A stretch of DNA of 17,223 nt from UBA9732 sp963615565 (GCA_963615565.1 CAVEGR010000065.1:1-17223); one strand, 5' to 3'. Positions 8,403 to 15,171 are shown, numbered from the stretch's first letter. Notes: generated by a model from the sequence alone, not told the origin. Numbers and translations: made by a program.

Positions 8403-8422
8403 GAGGTTTTTGCAAAAATCTC
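8403..8422. repeat. Dispersed palindrome copy (grpE-dnaK gap)
   Basis: GAGGTTTTTGCAAAAATCTC: an inverted repeat around a central TGCA with eight pairs on each side, one of them G-T. It lies ten bases past the grpE stop and about 40 bases upstream of the candidate dnaK -35. It belongs to a family also seen at 108-122, 9106-9127, 10241-10261, 13394-13408 and, in a variant form, 16727-16746. Confidence 0.8.
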
Positions 8423-8431
8423 ACAATTCTC

Positions 8432-9052
8432 TTATTCAGGTTTTCCAATTCTGACTTTTGAAGGTCTTAAAACTCTATCATGCAAAGTATATCCTTTGAT
8501 GAAATCTTCAAGCACTGTCTCATGCTCAAGAGAGTCATCTACAGTCACCATGCAGGCTTCATGCTTTTGAGGGTCAAACTCCTCTCCAACTGCATTAATC
8601 ACCTTAAGCCCCCAATCTTTATCTAAGTTCGATAAAAACTGGCTCTGTGCCATTTCAATTCCTTCTACAAGTTTTTCAGTGTCTCCACCGCTCTTTGCAG
8701 CAGCTAATGCCCTATCTAGGTTATCTAAGAATGGAAGAATGTCTGAAATAAGTCTTGAGTTGGCAAATTGAACAGCTTCTTCCTTGTCTCTAGCAAGGCG
8801 TTTTCTGTAGTTGTCTGTCTCTGCTTGACGTCTAATCATCTGGTCTTTGAGCTCTGCATTGCTGGCAGAAAGTTCTTCTACCTTCTTTTCTAGTTCTGCT
8901 ATTTTGTTCTCAGCTGAGTCATTAGTTGCCTCTGTAGCAAAATCTGTTTCAGCCTTTGAGCCTTCACAAGCTTCACATTCTTTTGGCTTTTCATTTTCAC
9001 ACGTTTCATCGTGCTTTTTGTCTTCAGTATCTATAGTATTTTTTTTACTCAT
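8432..9052 (-). CDS. grpE: Nucleotide exchange factor GrpE
   Basis: It releases ADP from DnaK and closes the Hsp70 cycle. The protein has 206 residues from the chosen ATG. An acidic, Glu/Asp/Lys-rich disordered N-terminus (1-48) is followed by the long dimerising coiled coil (about 49-115, with NYRKRLARDKEE and the LPFLDNLDRAL segment). The C-terminal beta domain has the signatures EEFDPQKHEA and LHDRVLRPSKV. I placed the start at the ATG at 9050-9052 (MSKKNT) because GAGGG lies four bases upstream. A further 12-residue in-frame extension is possible but would lie between the promoter and this site. The gene order grpE-dnaK-dnaJ is standard, but no hrcA precedes it; a coiled-coil membrane-protein gene does. 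Confidence 0.96.
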   Translation of the reverse strand: MSKKNTIDTEDKKHDETCENEKPKECEACEGSKAETDFATEATNDSAENKIAELEKKVEELSASNAELKDQMIRRQAETDNYRKRLARDKEEAVQFANSRLISDILPFLDNLDRALAAAKSGGDTEKLVEGIEMAQSQFLSNLDKDWGLKVINAVGEEFDPQKHEACMVTVDDSLEHETVLEDFIKGYTLHDRVLRPSKVRIGKPE

Positions 9053-9070
9053 ATTTCCCTCTTGGATTGA

Positions 9071-9099
9071 AAAATACAAACACTCCAAATCAACGTCAA
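9071..9099 (-). promoter_or_regulatory. Candidate grpE promoter
   Basis: On the minus strand TTGACG (9094-9099) is followed after exactly 17 bases by TATTTT (9071-9076). The start site would be near 9064, giving a very short leader before the grpE GAGGG site. The -35 box and spacing are the same as in the dnaK candidate. The dispersed palindrome at 9106-9127 begins about six bases upstream of the -35 box. Confidence 0.55.
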
Positions 9100-9105
9100 G
9101 TTGCT

Positions 9106-9127
9106 AGAGTTTTTTGCAAAAACCTCT
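9106..9127. repeat. Dispersed palindrome copy (between coiled-coil gene and grpE)
   Basis: AGAGTTTTTTGCAAAAACCTCT: inverted repeat around TGCA with one mismatch in nine pairs per arm. It sits between the stop of the coiled-coil gene and the grpE promoter, so it could act as a weak terminator for the upstream gene. Neither strand shows a long T-run right after the stem beyond the stem's own T-tract. Confidence 0.8.
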
Positions 9128-9136
9128 GTAAATTTC

Positions 9137-10201
9137 TTATGTCTCGTCATCAAACTCAACAACCTCTTCCTCTCCGTAGGTTTCCCATTGTTTTTCAGAC
9201 TGCTGAGCATCATCAAAGTCATCATACTTATTACCGGCATTATGATTGAGATCATAATCTATGTCTTCAATCTTAACGTGGGACATTGTATCTTGGGACA
9301 TTCTATCTTCAACAGACTGTGTCTCCGGTTGCGCCACTGGTTGCGCCACTGGCTGTGCCACAGATTGTGCAGCAGAAGGTAACACTGGTTGGGCAACAGG
9401 CTGGCTCACAGGCGGTGCAACAACAAGATTACTGCCCTTTTCAATGAGTGTTTCAAGTCTGTCTGACTCATCACGAACCAAATCAAGCTTGTGCTGAAGC
9501 TCGCCAAAGAACTGCTGAACTGTATGAATAACGGCCTGGAAGGATTCGTCTATTTTCTTAAGACGCTGATCTGTGTCCTTAACAGTCATCTCCTTGAAGG
9601 AAGTTAAAACGTCCTGGCTTTCCTTGTGTAAGCTTGCCATGGCTTCATCCATACTGGTATCGGTCTCACTAACGGCATTATTCATGCGTGTGATAGATTC
9701 GCGCTCAAGCTGGATGACGCGTTGTTCATGCTTGCGAAGGTGCTCGTCTGCGTCCTTCATGTCCTGTCTGAAGCCATCAATGACGTTTCTGACGTTATCA
9801 AGACGGGTGGCCTCAGCTTGCACAGTGGAAATTTTGTCATCTGCATCCTCTGTAAGCTTTGCAAGGCCCTCCAATGCTGTCTTGTAGGTGTCCATGGCGT
9901 TTTTGAGTTTGACCAAGTCTTCTGAATAATCACGAAGATCTGCAAGCTGACCGTCTATTTTATGAATAAGAGCCTGAACTTCATCATTTTTGTTGGCAAC
10001 AGTTTGCTCAAATTCGGATGCAAAATGCCTGAAAGAGTTCTCGCTATCTTCAACCTCACTCTTATATTTTTCAAGCCAGGCTTTAACCGTTTGGATGCCT
10101 CTGTTTTTTTTGTCACTTGCCCGCAAAGAGAAAATAATTATCAAAGTTAACAAAAACAAAGAAATAGGTAACAGAACAGGAACCAAAGAAACCAAATTCA
10201 T
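9137..10201 (-). CDS. Membrane-anchored coiled-coil protein, SpiroCoCo-like
   Basis: Function unknown. A hydrophobic segment at 5-27 is followed by a charged stretch, as for a single N-terminal anchor with a cytoplasmic body. Residues about 30-255 are almost entirely predicted coiled coil, rich in Asp, Glu, Lys and Gln with heptad-like leucines. Residues about 261-293 are a low-complexity Val-Ala-Gln-Pro repeat, and the last 50 residues are strongly acidic. The layout resembles the spirochaete coiled-coil family called SpiroCoCo, but that is by memory of architecture, not a search. The closest functional analogues by layout are RmuC-like or filament/anchor proteins; no nuclease motif is visible. 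The ATG has a GGAG nine bases upstream. The gene lies between a HAD phosphatase (27-base gap, probable co-transcription) and grpE. Confidence 0.75.
   Translation of the reverse strand: MNLVSLVPVLLPISLFLLTLIIIFSLRASDKKNRGIQTVKAWLEKYKSEVEDSENSFRHFASEFEQTVANKNDEVQALIHKIDGQLADLRDYSEDLVKLKNAMDTYKTALEGLAKLTEDADDKISTVQAEATRLDNVRNVIDGFRQDMKDADEHLRKHEQRVIQLERESITRMNNAVSETDTSMDEAMASLHKESQDVLTSFKEMTVKDTDQRLKKIDESFQAVIHTVQQFFGELQHKLDLVRDESDRLETLIEKGSNLVVAPPVSQPVAQPVLPSAAQSVAQPVAQPVAQPETQSVEDRMSQDTMSHVKIEDIDYDLNHNAGNKYDDFDDAQQSEKQWETYGEEEVVEFDDET
9324..9419. repeat. Array of eight 12-base units inside the coiled-coil gene
   Basis: On the plus strand, opposite to the gene, the stretch reads as consecutive 12-base units such as ACTGGTTGCGCC (9336-9347), ACTGGCTGTGCC (9348-9359), ACAGATTGTGCA, ACTGGTTGGGCA (9384-9395) and ACAGGCTGGCTC. 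In the gene it encodes the Val-Ala-Gln-Pro repeat. The units share their AC start and GCC/GCA end with the 12-base units of the arrays at 11059-11274 and 13453-13617. Confidence 0.75.
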
Positions 10202-10228
10202 TTTATTTTACTCCATTTGCTCTGAGGT

Positions 10229-10933
10229 CTAAAACCTCTTAGAGGTTTCTGCAAAAACCTCCTTCAATAGCCATCTATCAAATCCACCCCAGGATTCAAA
10301 CACCTCACACGCCAAAGGGTACTCTTTTGCGGAGCCCTTTGCATTCACCAAAACCGCATCAAGGCGCGCATTATGTGCCCCTACAACATCCTTGTCGTAG
10401 CTATCTCCCACATAAAGCACGTCTTTTGCATCTAGCCCGATATTATACAGCAGATATTCAAAACAGTGGATACTTGGTTTTAAAAAGCCTACATCATCAC
10501 TGCTGGCGGCAAAATCCACATAAGAAGAAAGGCCCATAGACTCAAGTTTCTTAAAAAGCGGAAAGTCACTAAACACACCAATTTTCAGATCTCTATCTTT
10601 AATTGTTTTGAAAGTTTCTACCACCCCGTCAAATGGCTTTGTGTTTTTGTAGAGCTTTTCCATTGGTTTATAAATCCAGTTTTCTAAATGTTGTTTTGTT
10701 CTTTCAATGTCCTGTATTGTGGATATGCCACTATTTTTTAACATCATAATGGCTTCTTTGGACATCAAATTACCTTGTAATGAGTCCTGACATTTTCTAA
10801 GTTCCTTTCTCATCTTGTTGTATCTTACTGAAAATATTGGATGGCAAAGCCCCAAAGCAAGAAGCCTTCTATTCATAACAGCTCTGGGATAAAGAGTTCC
10901 ATCTATGTCAAAGCAAATTGCTTTATATCTCAT
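10229..10933 (-). CDS. HAD-superfamily hydrolase (phosphatase, Cof/Gph-like)
   Basis: A cytosolic phosphoaspartate-dependent phosphatase; substrate unknown. The 234 residues show every HAD motif: DIDGT with nucleophile Asp9 and acid/base Asp11, motif II VFSDFP with Ser122, the LKPS lysine at 152 and VGDSYDKD with Asp177 and Asp182. The helical cap lies between residues about 15 and 100, the C1 layout of phosphoglycolate-phosphatase relatives. The start ATG shares one base with the der stop codon (TAATG), so translation is probably coupled. The last dozen residues (EVFAETSKRF and stop) are encoded by a copy of the dispersed palindrome, so the original C-terminus may have been replaced or extended. 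The assignment to superfamily is firm; the reaction is not determined. Confidence 0.9.
   Translation of the reverse strand: MRYKAICFDIDGTLYPRAVMNRRLLALGLCHPIFSVRYNKMRKELRKCQDSLQGNLMSKEAIMMLKNSGISTIQDIERTKQHLENWIYKPMEKLYKNTKPFDGVVETFKTIKDRDLKIGVFSDFPLFKKLESMGLSSYVDFAASSDDVGFLKPSIHCFEYLLYNIGLDAKDVLYVGDSYDKDVVGAHNARLDAVLVNAKGSAKEYPLACEVFESWGGFDRWLLKEVFAETSKRF
10232..10261. repeat. Dispersed palindrome copy, double hairpin, inside the HAD gene end
   Basis: AGAGGTTTCTGCAAAAACCTC (10241-10261) is a palindrome around TGCA with one mismatch near the centre. It overlaps a second perfect inverted repeat, AAACCTCT-T-AGAGGTTT (10232-10248), so the two stems are mutually exclusive. The copy forms the last codons and stop of the HAD gene on the minus strand. 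Confidence 0.8.
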
Positions 10934-12660
10934 TATTTCTTGCCTTTTTTCTTATAGGTATCTCTAGCTTTTTGCATTGCAATAGCCTTAGCCTTTGCTC
11001 CAACCTTCTTAGCTTTTGGAACAGCCTTTGCTTTACCGCCTCTAGGCTTTTCTTGAGCAGGCTTTGTAGTGGTTGTAGCCTTTTTTGTAGCTGTTGTAGA
11101 GGTTGTAGAGGTTGTGCCCCTTGTGGCCTGTTTTGTAGTGGTTGTACCCCTTGTAGCCTTTGTATCACTTGTAGCCTTCGTACCCCGTGTGGCCTGTTTT
11201 GTAGTGGTTGTACCACTTGTAGCCTTTGTATCACTTGTAGCCTTCGTACCCCGTGTGGCCTTCGTACCCCGTGTAGCCTCTTCAGCCTCATTTCTGACCT
11301 TAGACTTTTGCCCTAGTTTATGATTGCTCTCACTACGTTCTCTTTCCCTAAGATTTATCTCAATAGGAATTAACGTCAGCCCCAAATCTCGTCTAATACA
11401 ATTCTTAAGATACTGAACATACACTTGAGGAAAGTCTTTCTTTCTGTTTATAAAGAACAGAAATTTAACCGGATTTACAGAAATTTGCGTGCCGTAATAA
11501 ACCTTATAATGCCCTTCTGCTCCCCTAGGGGGCTGATACGCTTCTCCCCAAGCTTTTAGAGCCTCGTTCAAAACTGCCGTATCAACCCTCTTTTCCAGTT
11601 GATGGTATATCTTTAACACAGTATCCAGCATTTCAGAAATGTTCGTTCCCCTTGATGCCGATATAAACTGAATAGGTGCAAAGTTAAGAATTGGAAACTG
11701 AAATCTCACTCTATCTTCAATAGCTTGAGTCTCGTTGACAACGCCTTTTAGGAGGTCAATCTTATTTAGAACAATGACTACACCCTTTCCACGTCTTACA
11801 ATTAAGTTAGCAATCTTTTTGTCTTGCTCAGCAAGCCCTTCAACAGCATCTACTACTAAAAGCACAACATCTGCTTCATCAATGGTCTTAATTGCTCTAT
11901 TTACAGAATAATACTCAACATCCTCTTCAACTTTGGTCTTTCTTCTTATACCTGCAGTATCTAGGATTGTGAAATCTTTACCTTTATAGCTAAAACCACC
12001 TTTCACAACATCTCTTGTAGTACCAGCAATAGGGCTAACAATAGAGAGATCTTGACCTGTCAAAAGATTGGTCAATGTGCTTTTACCTGTATTTGGCTTA
12101 CCAAGAACTGCAAGCTTTAAAGCATTAGAGAGAGCCTCTTCATTGAGCTCTTGTGCAGAATCCACTTCATCTTCAAGATCTAACATACCCATGAGAGTTT
12201 CTTCCAAAGAGTCAATACCATTACCATGTGCAGACGAAATTCCAACAATTCTCTGATATCCATACGAGAAGAAATTCCAAATTAGATCATCTCTAGACAC
12301 GTCATCTATCTTATTGACAGCCAGCACAATCTTATCTGTGTATGGCCTAAGCTCATTCATTAACATTTGGTCTTCTGGTGTCACTTCCATGCAATCCACC
12401 AAGAAAATAATTGCATCTGCACCATCCAACAAAGAGAGACTTTTCTTAGACACAAGTTCATCAAAGCCTTCAAGATCTAGCTTCACGCCACCGCTATCTG
12501 TGAGATTGACTGCATGCCCACACAAAATCCACTTCTCAGAAATAGGATCGCGCGTAACACCTGGAGTTGGGTCTGTGATTGCCCTTCTTTTTCCCACGAG
12601 TCTGTTAAATAGCGTTGATTTTCCAACATTTGGCCTTCCAATAATCACCACGTTCTTCAT
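10933..12660 (-). CDS. der: Ribosome-assembly GTPase Der (EngA) with a long basic repeat tail
   Basis: Der assists maturation of the 50S subunit. Two tandem GTPase domains are complete: first P-loop GRPNVGKS at 8-15 with DSGG at 55-58 and NKID at 116-119; second P-loop GKPNTGKS at 187-194 with DTAG at 234-237 and NKID at 299-302. The KH-like domain spans about 345-440. Typical Der ends there; this one has about 130 extra residues, a Thr-x-x repeat (TKA, TRG, TSD, TTT, TKQA) followed by a Lys/Ala-rich end. The tail would be highly basic and disordered, possibly rRNA-binding. I chose the ATG at 12658-12660 (575 residues) because MKNVVIIGRPNVGKS is the standard N-terminus; the in-frame TTG upstream has no ribosome site either. 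The ATG lacks a Shine-Dalgarno sequence, and a possible promoter abuts it. Confidence 0.95.
   Translation of the reverse strand: MKNVVIIGRPNVGKSTLFNRLVGKRRAITDPTPGVTRDPISEKWILCGHAVNLTDSGGVKLDLEGFDELVSKKSLSLLDGADAIIFLVDCMEVTPEDQMLMNELRPYTDKIVLAVNKIDDVSRDDLIWNFFSYGYQRIVGISSAHGNGIDSLEETLMGMLDLEDEVDSAQELNEEALSNALKLAVLGKPNTGKSTLTNLLTGQDLSIVSPIAGTTRDVVKGGFSYKGKDFTILDTAGIRRKTKVEEDVEYYSVNRAIKTIDEADVVLLVVDAVEGLAEQDKKIANLIVRRGKGVVIVLNKIDLLKGVVNETQAIEDRVRFQFPILNFAPIQFISASRGTNISEMLDTVLKIYHQLEKRVDTAVLNEALKAWGEAYQPPRGAEGHYKVYYGTQISVNPVKFLFFINRKKDFPQVYVQYLKNCIRRDLGLTLIPIEINLRERERSESNHKLGQKSKVRNEAEEATRGTKATRGTKATSDTKATSGTTTTKQATRGTKATSDTKATRGTTTTKQATRGTTSTTSTTATKKATTTTKPAQEKPRGGKAKAVPKAKKVGAKAKAIAMQKARDTYKKKGKK
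11059..11274 (-). repeat. Triplet-phased repeat array encoding the Der tail
   Basis: In the coding direction the DNA is a run of 9-base units beginning ACA or ACG (for example ACAAGTGAT, ACAAAGGCT, ACACGGGGT, ACAACCACT), broken by 12-base units (ACAAAACAGGCC, ACAAAAAAGGCT). A block of several units, ending with TTTTKQATRG at the protein level, is duplicated. Unit lengths are always multiples of three, so the frame is kept. Confidence 0.85.
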
Positions 12661-12667
12661 ACTTGCA

Positions 12668-12696
12668 ATACTAAAACATAAAACAAAAACAAACAA
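12668..12696 (-). promoter_or_regulatory. Possible der promoter
   Basis: On the minus strand TTGTTT (12691-12696) is followed after 17 bases by TAGTAT (12668-12673), and the der ATG begins only seven bases later. If real, the der transcript would be leaderless, which fits the missing Shine-Dalgarno sequence. The boxes are imperfect, so this is tentative. Confidence 0.3.
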
Positions 12697-12747
12697 TAAT
12701 GCACGTCAGCCCCGCTCTCTTTCCCTCCTTCCTTTATCCCGATTTCC

Positions 12748-12776
12748 TTGTCCTTCCTCTTTGCTATTGTTATAAT
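12748..12776 (+). promoter_or_regulatory. Promoter of the GerMN gene
   Basis: TTGTCC (12748-12753), a 17-base spacer and a perfect TATAAT (12771-12776), preceded by the extended -10 dinucleotide TG at 12768-12769. The expected start site is about 12783, only four bases before the ATG at 12787. There is no Shine-Dalgarno sequence, so the mRNA is probably leaderless or nearly so. Confidence 0.65.
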
Positions 12777-12786
12777 CACTTTCAAG

Positions 12787-13386
12787 ATGATTGAAGATCT
12801 TCAGGACGAGATACAGGATATAAGACCTCAAAAGAAAAAAGAAAAGAAGCATTCTTCTTTTTTGCTTTTGGCGTTTCTTCTATGGTTTCCGTATGCAATA
12901 ATCATGGGGATAATTGCTACCCCCAAAATTATAATCACCTTCCGAGAATCTAGCGTGCAAGATTATATTACAAATGCAATTGCTCAGAAAAATCTGGCTA
13001 AAACAAGAGAGGTCTCGCTTTGCTATATTATCCCAAGTTCAGATGGCAAGTTGAGCTATCACATGTATACGAAAGAAGTTAGCAAAACGAGTGAATCAAT
13101 CTACCATGATGCCATTGAAGGCCTTCTTTCCGGTGCCGGATATGAAGCTCTAAGTTCAGGTGCCCTCTCGTTTATTGCAAGTGGAACCACATTAAATGGT
13201 CTAACTGTGTCCCAAGGTACCGCCTTTGTGGATTTTTCAAGCAATTTTACCTCTTCTGGCAGCAATTGGGGCACGGGTGGCCTAGAAGCAGCAAAAGAGC
13301 AAGTTGAAAAGACACTCAAGGCCTTAGATTCTTCTATCAGGAAGGTTGTAATCCTTGTTGACGGCATTGAGCTATCTTCTAATTGA
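12787..13386 (+). CDS. Membrane-anchored GerMN-domain protein
   Basis: GerMN domains occur in spore-germination proteins and in many envelope proteins of non-sporulating bacteria; the ligand is unknown. The protein has 199 residues. A basic cytoplasmic stretch (QKKKEKKH, about 15-22) is followed by a membrane segment at about 24-46, leaving an extracytoplasmic domain. The GerMN core spans about 75-195 and has the typical SGTTLNGLTVSQGTAFVDFS segment, the following helix AAKEQVEKTLKAL and the final strand KVVILVDG. I chose the ATG at 12787; the longer frame from a TTG at 12748 would start at the -35 box itself. There is no Shine-Dalgarno site. The gene is divergent from der and is followed by a repeat array. 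No sporulation genes are nearby, so an envelope role is more likely. Confidence 0.82.
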   Translation: MIEDLQDEIQDIRPQKKKEKKHSSFLLLAFLLWFPYAIIMGIIATPKIIITFRESSVQDYITNAIAQKNLAKTREVSLCYIIPSSDGKLSYHMYTKEVSKTSESIYHDAIEGLLSGAGYEALSSGALSFIASGTTLNGLTVSQGTAFVDFSSNFTSSGSNWGTGGLEAAKEQVEKTLKALDSSIRKVVILVDGIELSSN

Positions 13387-13625
13387 GAAGCTGTTTTGCA
13401 AAAACCTCTTAGTCCATATTATCCGAGAAATTTCTAGGAATCAACGGTGGGCACATTGGCTACATTGGCTACGATTTGGCTCACATTGGGCACACTGACT
13501 ACATTTGCGACACCGGTCACAAATTGGGCCACACTGGCTACAACTGGCGCTACACTGGCTACACTGACCACATTTGGCACTACACTGGTCACACTGGCTA
13601 CTCTGGCCACAATTTAAGGTAGATT
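13387..13625. other. Intergenic stretch: palindrome half and repeat array
   Basis: The 239 bases between the GerMN and tlyA stops hold TTTTGCAAAAACCTC at 13394-13408, identical to the copy upstream of thyA, and the array at 13453-13617. No ORF with a normal start and ribosome site is visible. The frame from GTG 13447 to TAA 13615-13617 is open (Thr-Leu-Ala repeats) but has no convincing ribosome site. The minus strand has an open frame with many Cys (QCSQC pattern) and no start codon. Confidence 0.6.
13453..13617. repeat. Intergenic triplet-phased repeat array
   Basis: Seventeen consecutive units on the plus strand, thirteen of 9 bases and four of 12: ACATTGGCT twice, then a 12-base unit, then variants such as ACACTGACT, ACACTGGCT and ACACTGGTC, and 12-base units ACAAATTGGGCC, ACAACTGGCGCT and ACATTTGGCACT. 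The consensus is ACAYTGGCT. Every unit length is a multiple of three. The layout matches the array in the Der tail. Confidence 0.9.
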
Positions 13626-14396
13626 TTATAAAATTTCACAAGTTGATAGAAATTCAGAGCAACTCATAGAAGGGCCATGCTGTAATAACGCCAAGAACTC
13701 TGTATTGCCCTTATGTCCTTTGATTGGAGATTTTACAGCGCTATATATGCCAATATCCTCTGCTTGGAGGTTAGTAAAAACATTGGTCAATGTTTCTTTC
13801 ATGAGTTTGGGATCTTCAACAACGCCAAAGAAGTTTTCTTGCCACTTGGGCACTTCAAACTGTGGCTTTATTAGAGCTACAAGCCACGTATTGTTTACTA
13901 GTTTTAGAATATGACTTGCCGCTCCTTTTATTGAACGGAACGATAAATCTGCAACAGCTGCATTTGGCTCTGGCTTTAGGTCTCCTTTTTGAAGTGCCAT
14001 GATGTTCTGTTTCTCATGGACATATACTCTGCTGTCTGTTCTTATTTTATAATCTAATAGATTAAAGCCCACATCTACACTGTGTACGCCAGATGCTCCG
14101 TGTTGCAAAAGACAGTCTGTAAAGCCTCCTGTGGAAGAGCCTGCATCTAGTATAACAAGGCCGTTTACATCTAGCTTAAAAGTCTCTAAAGCCTTCTCCA
14201 ATTTGAATCCTCCACGGGATACATACTTTGGAAAAATTATCTCAACAATGGCCTCTTTTGGGTACATGGCCTTAAAATCTGTACAAAGTTCGCCGTTAAC
14301 GTACACGTTTTTGCAACCAACTAGGGCTGTTGCTTGGTCTTTTGTTAGAAGAGGATCCTGTTGCCTTAAAAGCTGAATTATGCTTTGTTTTGCCAC
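13626..14396 (-). CDS. tlyA: TlyA-family rRNA 2'-O-methyltransferase
   Basis: TlyA methylates 2'-OH groups of cytidines in 16S and/or 23S rRNA at the subunit interface; it was formerly called a haemolysin. The 256 residues match the family. A somewhat diverged S4 RNA-binding domain (about 1-58, with VYVNGELC) leads into the linker SRGGFKL. The Rossmann methyltransferase has the SAM motif DAGSSTGGF at 84-92. The FtsJ-type catalytic set K-D-K-E is present: Lys65, Asp150 (ADLSF), Lys177 (IKPQFE) and Glu233 (NTEF). The start is GTG, chosen because GGAG lies seven bases upstream, inside the last codons of ymdB, and no ATG is near. The gap to ymdB is four bases, so the two are surely co-transcribed. 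Haemolytic activity cannot be inferred. Confidence 0.92.
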   Translation of the reverse strand: MAKQSIIQLLRQQDPLLTKDQATALVGCKNVYVNGELCTDFKAMYPKEAIVEIIFPKYVSRGGFKLEKALETFKLDVNGLVILDAGSSTGGFTDCLLQHGASGVHSVDVGFNLLDYKIRTDSRVYVHEKQNIMALQKGDLKPEPNAAVADLSFRSIKGAASHILKLVNNTWLVALIKPQFEVPKWQENFFGVVEDPKLMKETLTNVFTNLQAEDIGIYSAVKSPIKGHKGNTEFLALLQHGPSMSCSEFLSTCEIL

Positions 14397-14400
14397 TTAG

Positions 14401-15171
14401 CTACTCCACAATTCTTGTAATTTCTAGAGCTTTGCCTGTCTCTGAATCTGAAACAACATAGACTCCGTGAATCTCTGCAACGTTGTCGAATACTTTGGCT
14501 TTTATTGGAAGTTGTGTTTTTTGACGTTTGAGAGCAATATCGGGATTACAGCCTATGATGCTGCCCTTGGGTCCACACATGCCAAGATCTGTGATGTATG
14601 CAGTGCCGTTGGGGAGGATGCGTTCGTCCATTGTTTGGACATGTATGTGGGTGCCTACTACGGCGGTGACTTTGCCATCTAAAAAGAAGGCAAGAGCCTC
14701 CTTTTCTTCTGGGTTTTCTGCGTGAAAGTCCACAAAAAAGGTTTTAGCTTTCACGTTTTTGAGAAGTTCCGTTGCGGTTTTGAATGGATCATCTATGGGA
14801 AACATGTTAACACGACCTTGGAGGTTCATGACGCAGACATCTCCAAGTGTGACAATTCCGTGGCCGGGTAGCAGGTTACCATAATTTGCAGGCCTAAGTA
14901 GAGCTTCCTTGGAATCTAGATAGGTGGAAACTAGATCTTTATCGTGCCAAATGTGGTTTCCAGATGTAATGACGTTCACACCGCACCCAAAAAGAGAATC
15001 TACCTGTGACGTAGTGATGCCAAAGCCGTTATAGGCATTTTCTCCATTGATAATAACAAAATTAGCCCGATATTTCTTTATCAACGAGGGAAGTTTAAAA
15101 TAAATAGCCCTGCAACCTGGGTCTCCATAGATATCCCCAAGCAACAGGGTTGTAAAGGTTTTTGCGCCCAT
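14401..15171 (-). CDS. ymdB: YmdB-family metallophosphoesterase
   Basis: In Bacillus subtilis YmdB is a phosphodiesterase active on 2',3'- and 3',5'-cyclic nucleotides and affects biofilm and motility programmes; it sits next to ymdA (rny), as here. The 256 residues match the family. Metal-binding motifs are GDIYGDPG with Asp13, INGENAYNGFGI with Glu44 and Asn45, TSGNHIWH with Asn72 and His73, VDFHAE with His150, and VVGTHIHVQT with His175 and His177. The ATG lies eleven bases after the rny stop; I see no clear Shine-Dalgarno sequence, so translation may depend on coupling to rny. Acting on cyclic nucleotides left by RNA breakdown would fit its place downstream of an endoribonuclease. Confidence 0.93.
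   Translation of the reverse strand: MGAKTFTTLLLGDIYGDPGCRAIYFKLPSLIKKYRANFVIINGENAYNGFGITTSQVDSLFGCGVNVITSGNHIWHDKDLVSTYLDSKEALLRPANYGNLLPGHGIVTLGDVCVMNLQGRVNMFPIDDPFKTATELLKNVKAKTFFVDFHAENPEEKEALAFFLDGKVTAVVGTHIHVQTMDERILPNGTAYITDLGMCGPKGSIIGCNPDIALKRQKTQLPIKAKVFDNVAEIHGVYVVSDSETGKALEITRIVE

Noticed and set aside
10918..11323. Plus-strand ORFs opposite the Der tail (Cys/Leu- and Val-rich)
   Set aside because: They are shadows of the Thr-Lys repeat in der; the Der frame has conserved domains and explains the region.
12661..12696. Longer Der starting at an in-frame TTG
   Set aside because: The extra residues are hydrophobic, unlike any Der N-terminus, and there is no ribosome site before the TTG.
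12748..12786. Longer GerMN protein starting at TTG 12748
   Set aside because: That codon is part of the -35 box of the gene's own promoter, so it would not be transcribed from it.
13447..13617. Plus-strand ORF from GTG with Thr-Leu-Ala repeats, and a Cys-rich minus-strand frame
   Set aside because: No ribosome site for the GTG and no start codon at all for the Cys-rich frame; both follow automatically from a repeat whose units are multiples of three. Kept as a repeat and a finding, not a gene.
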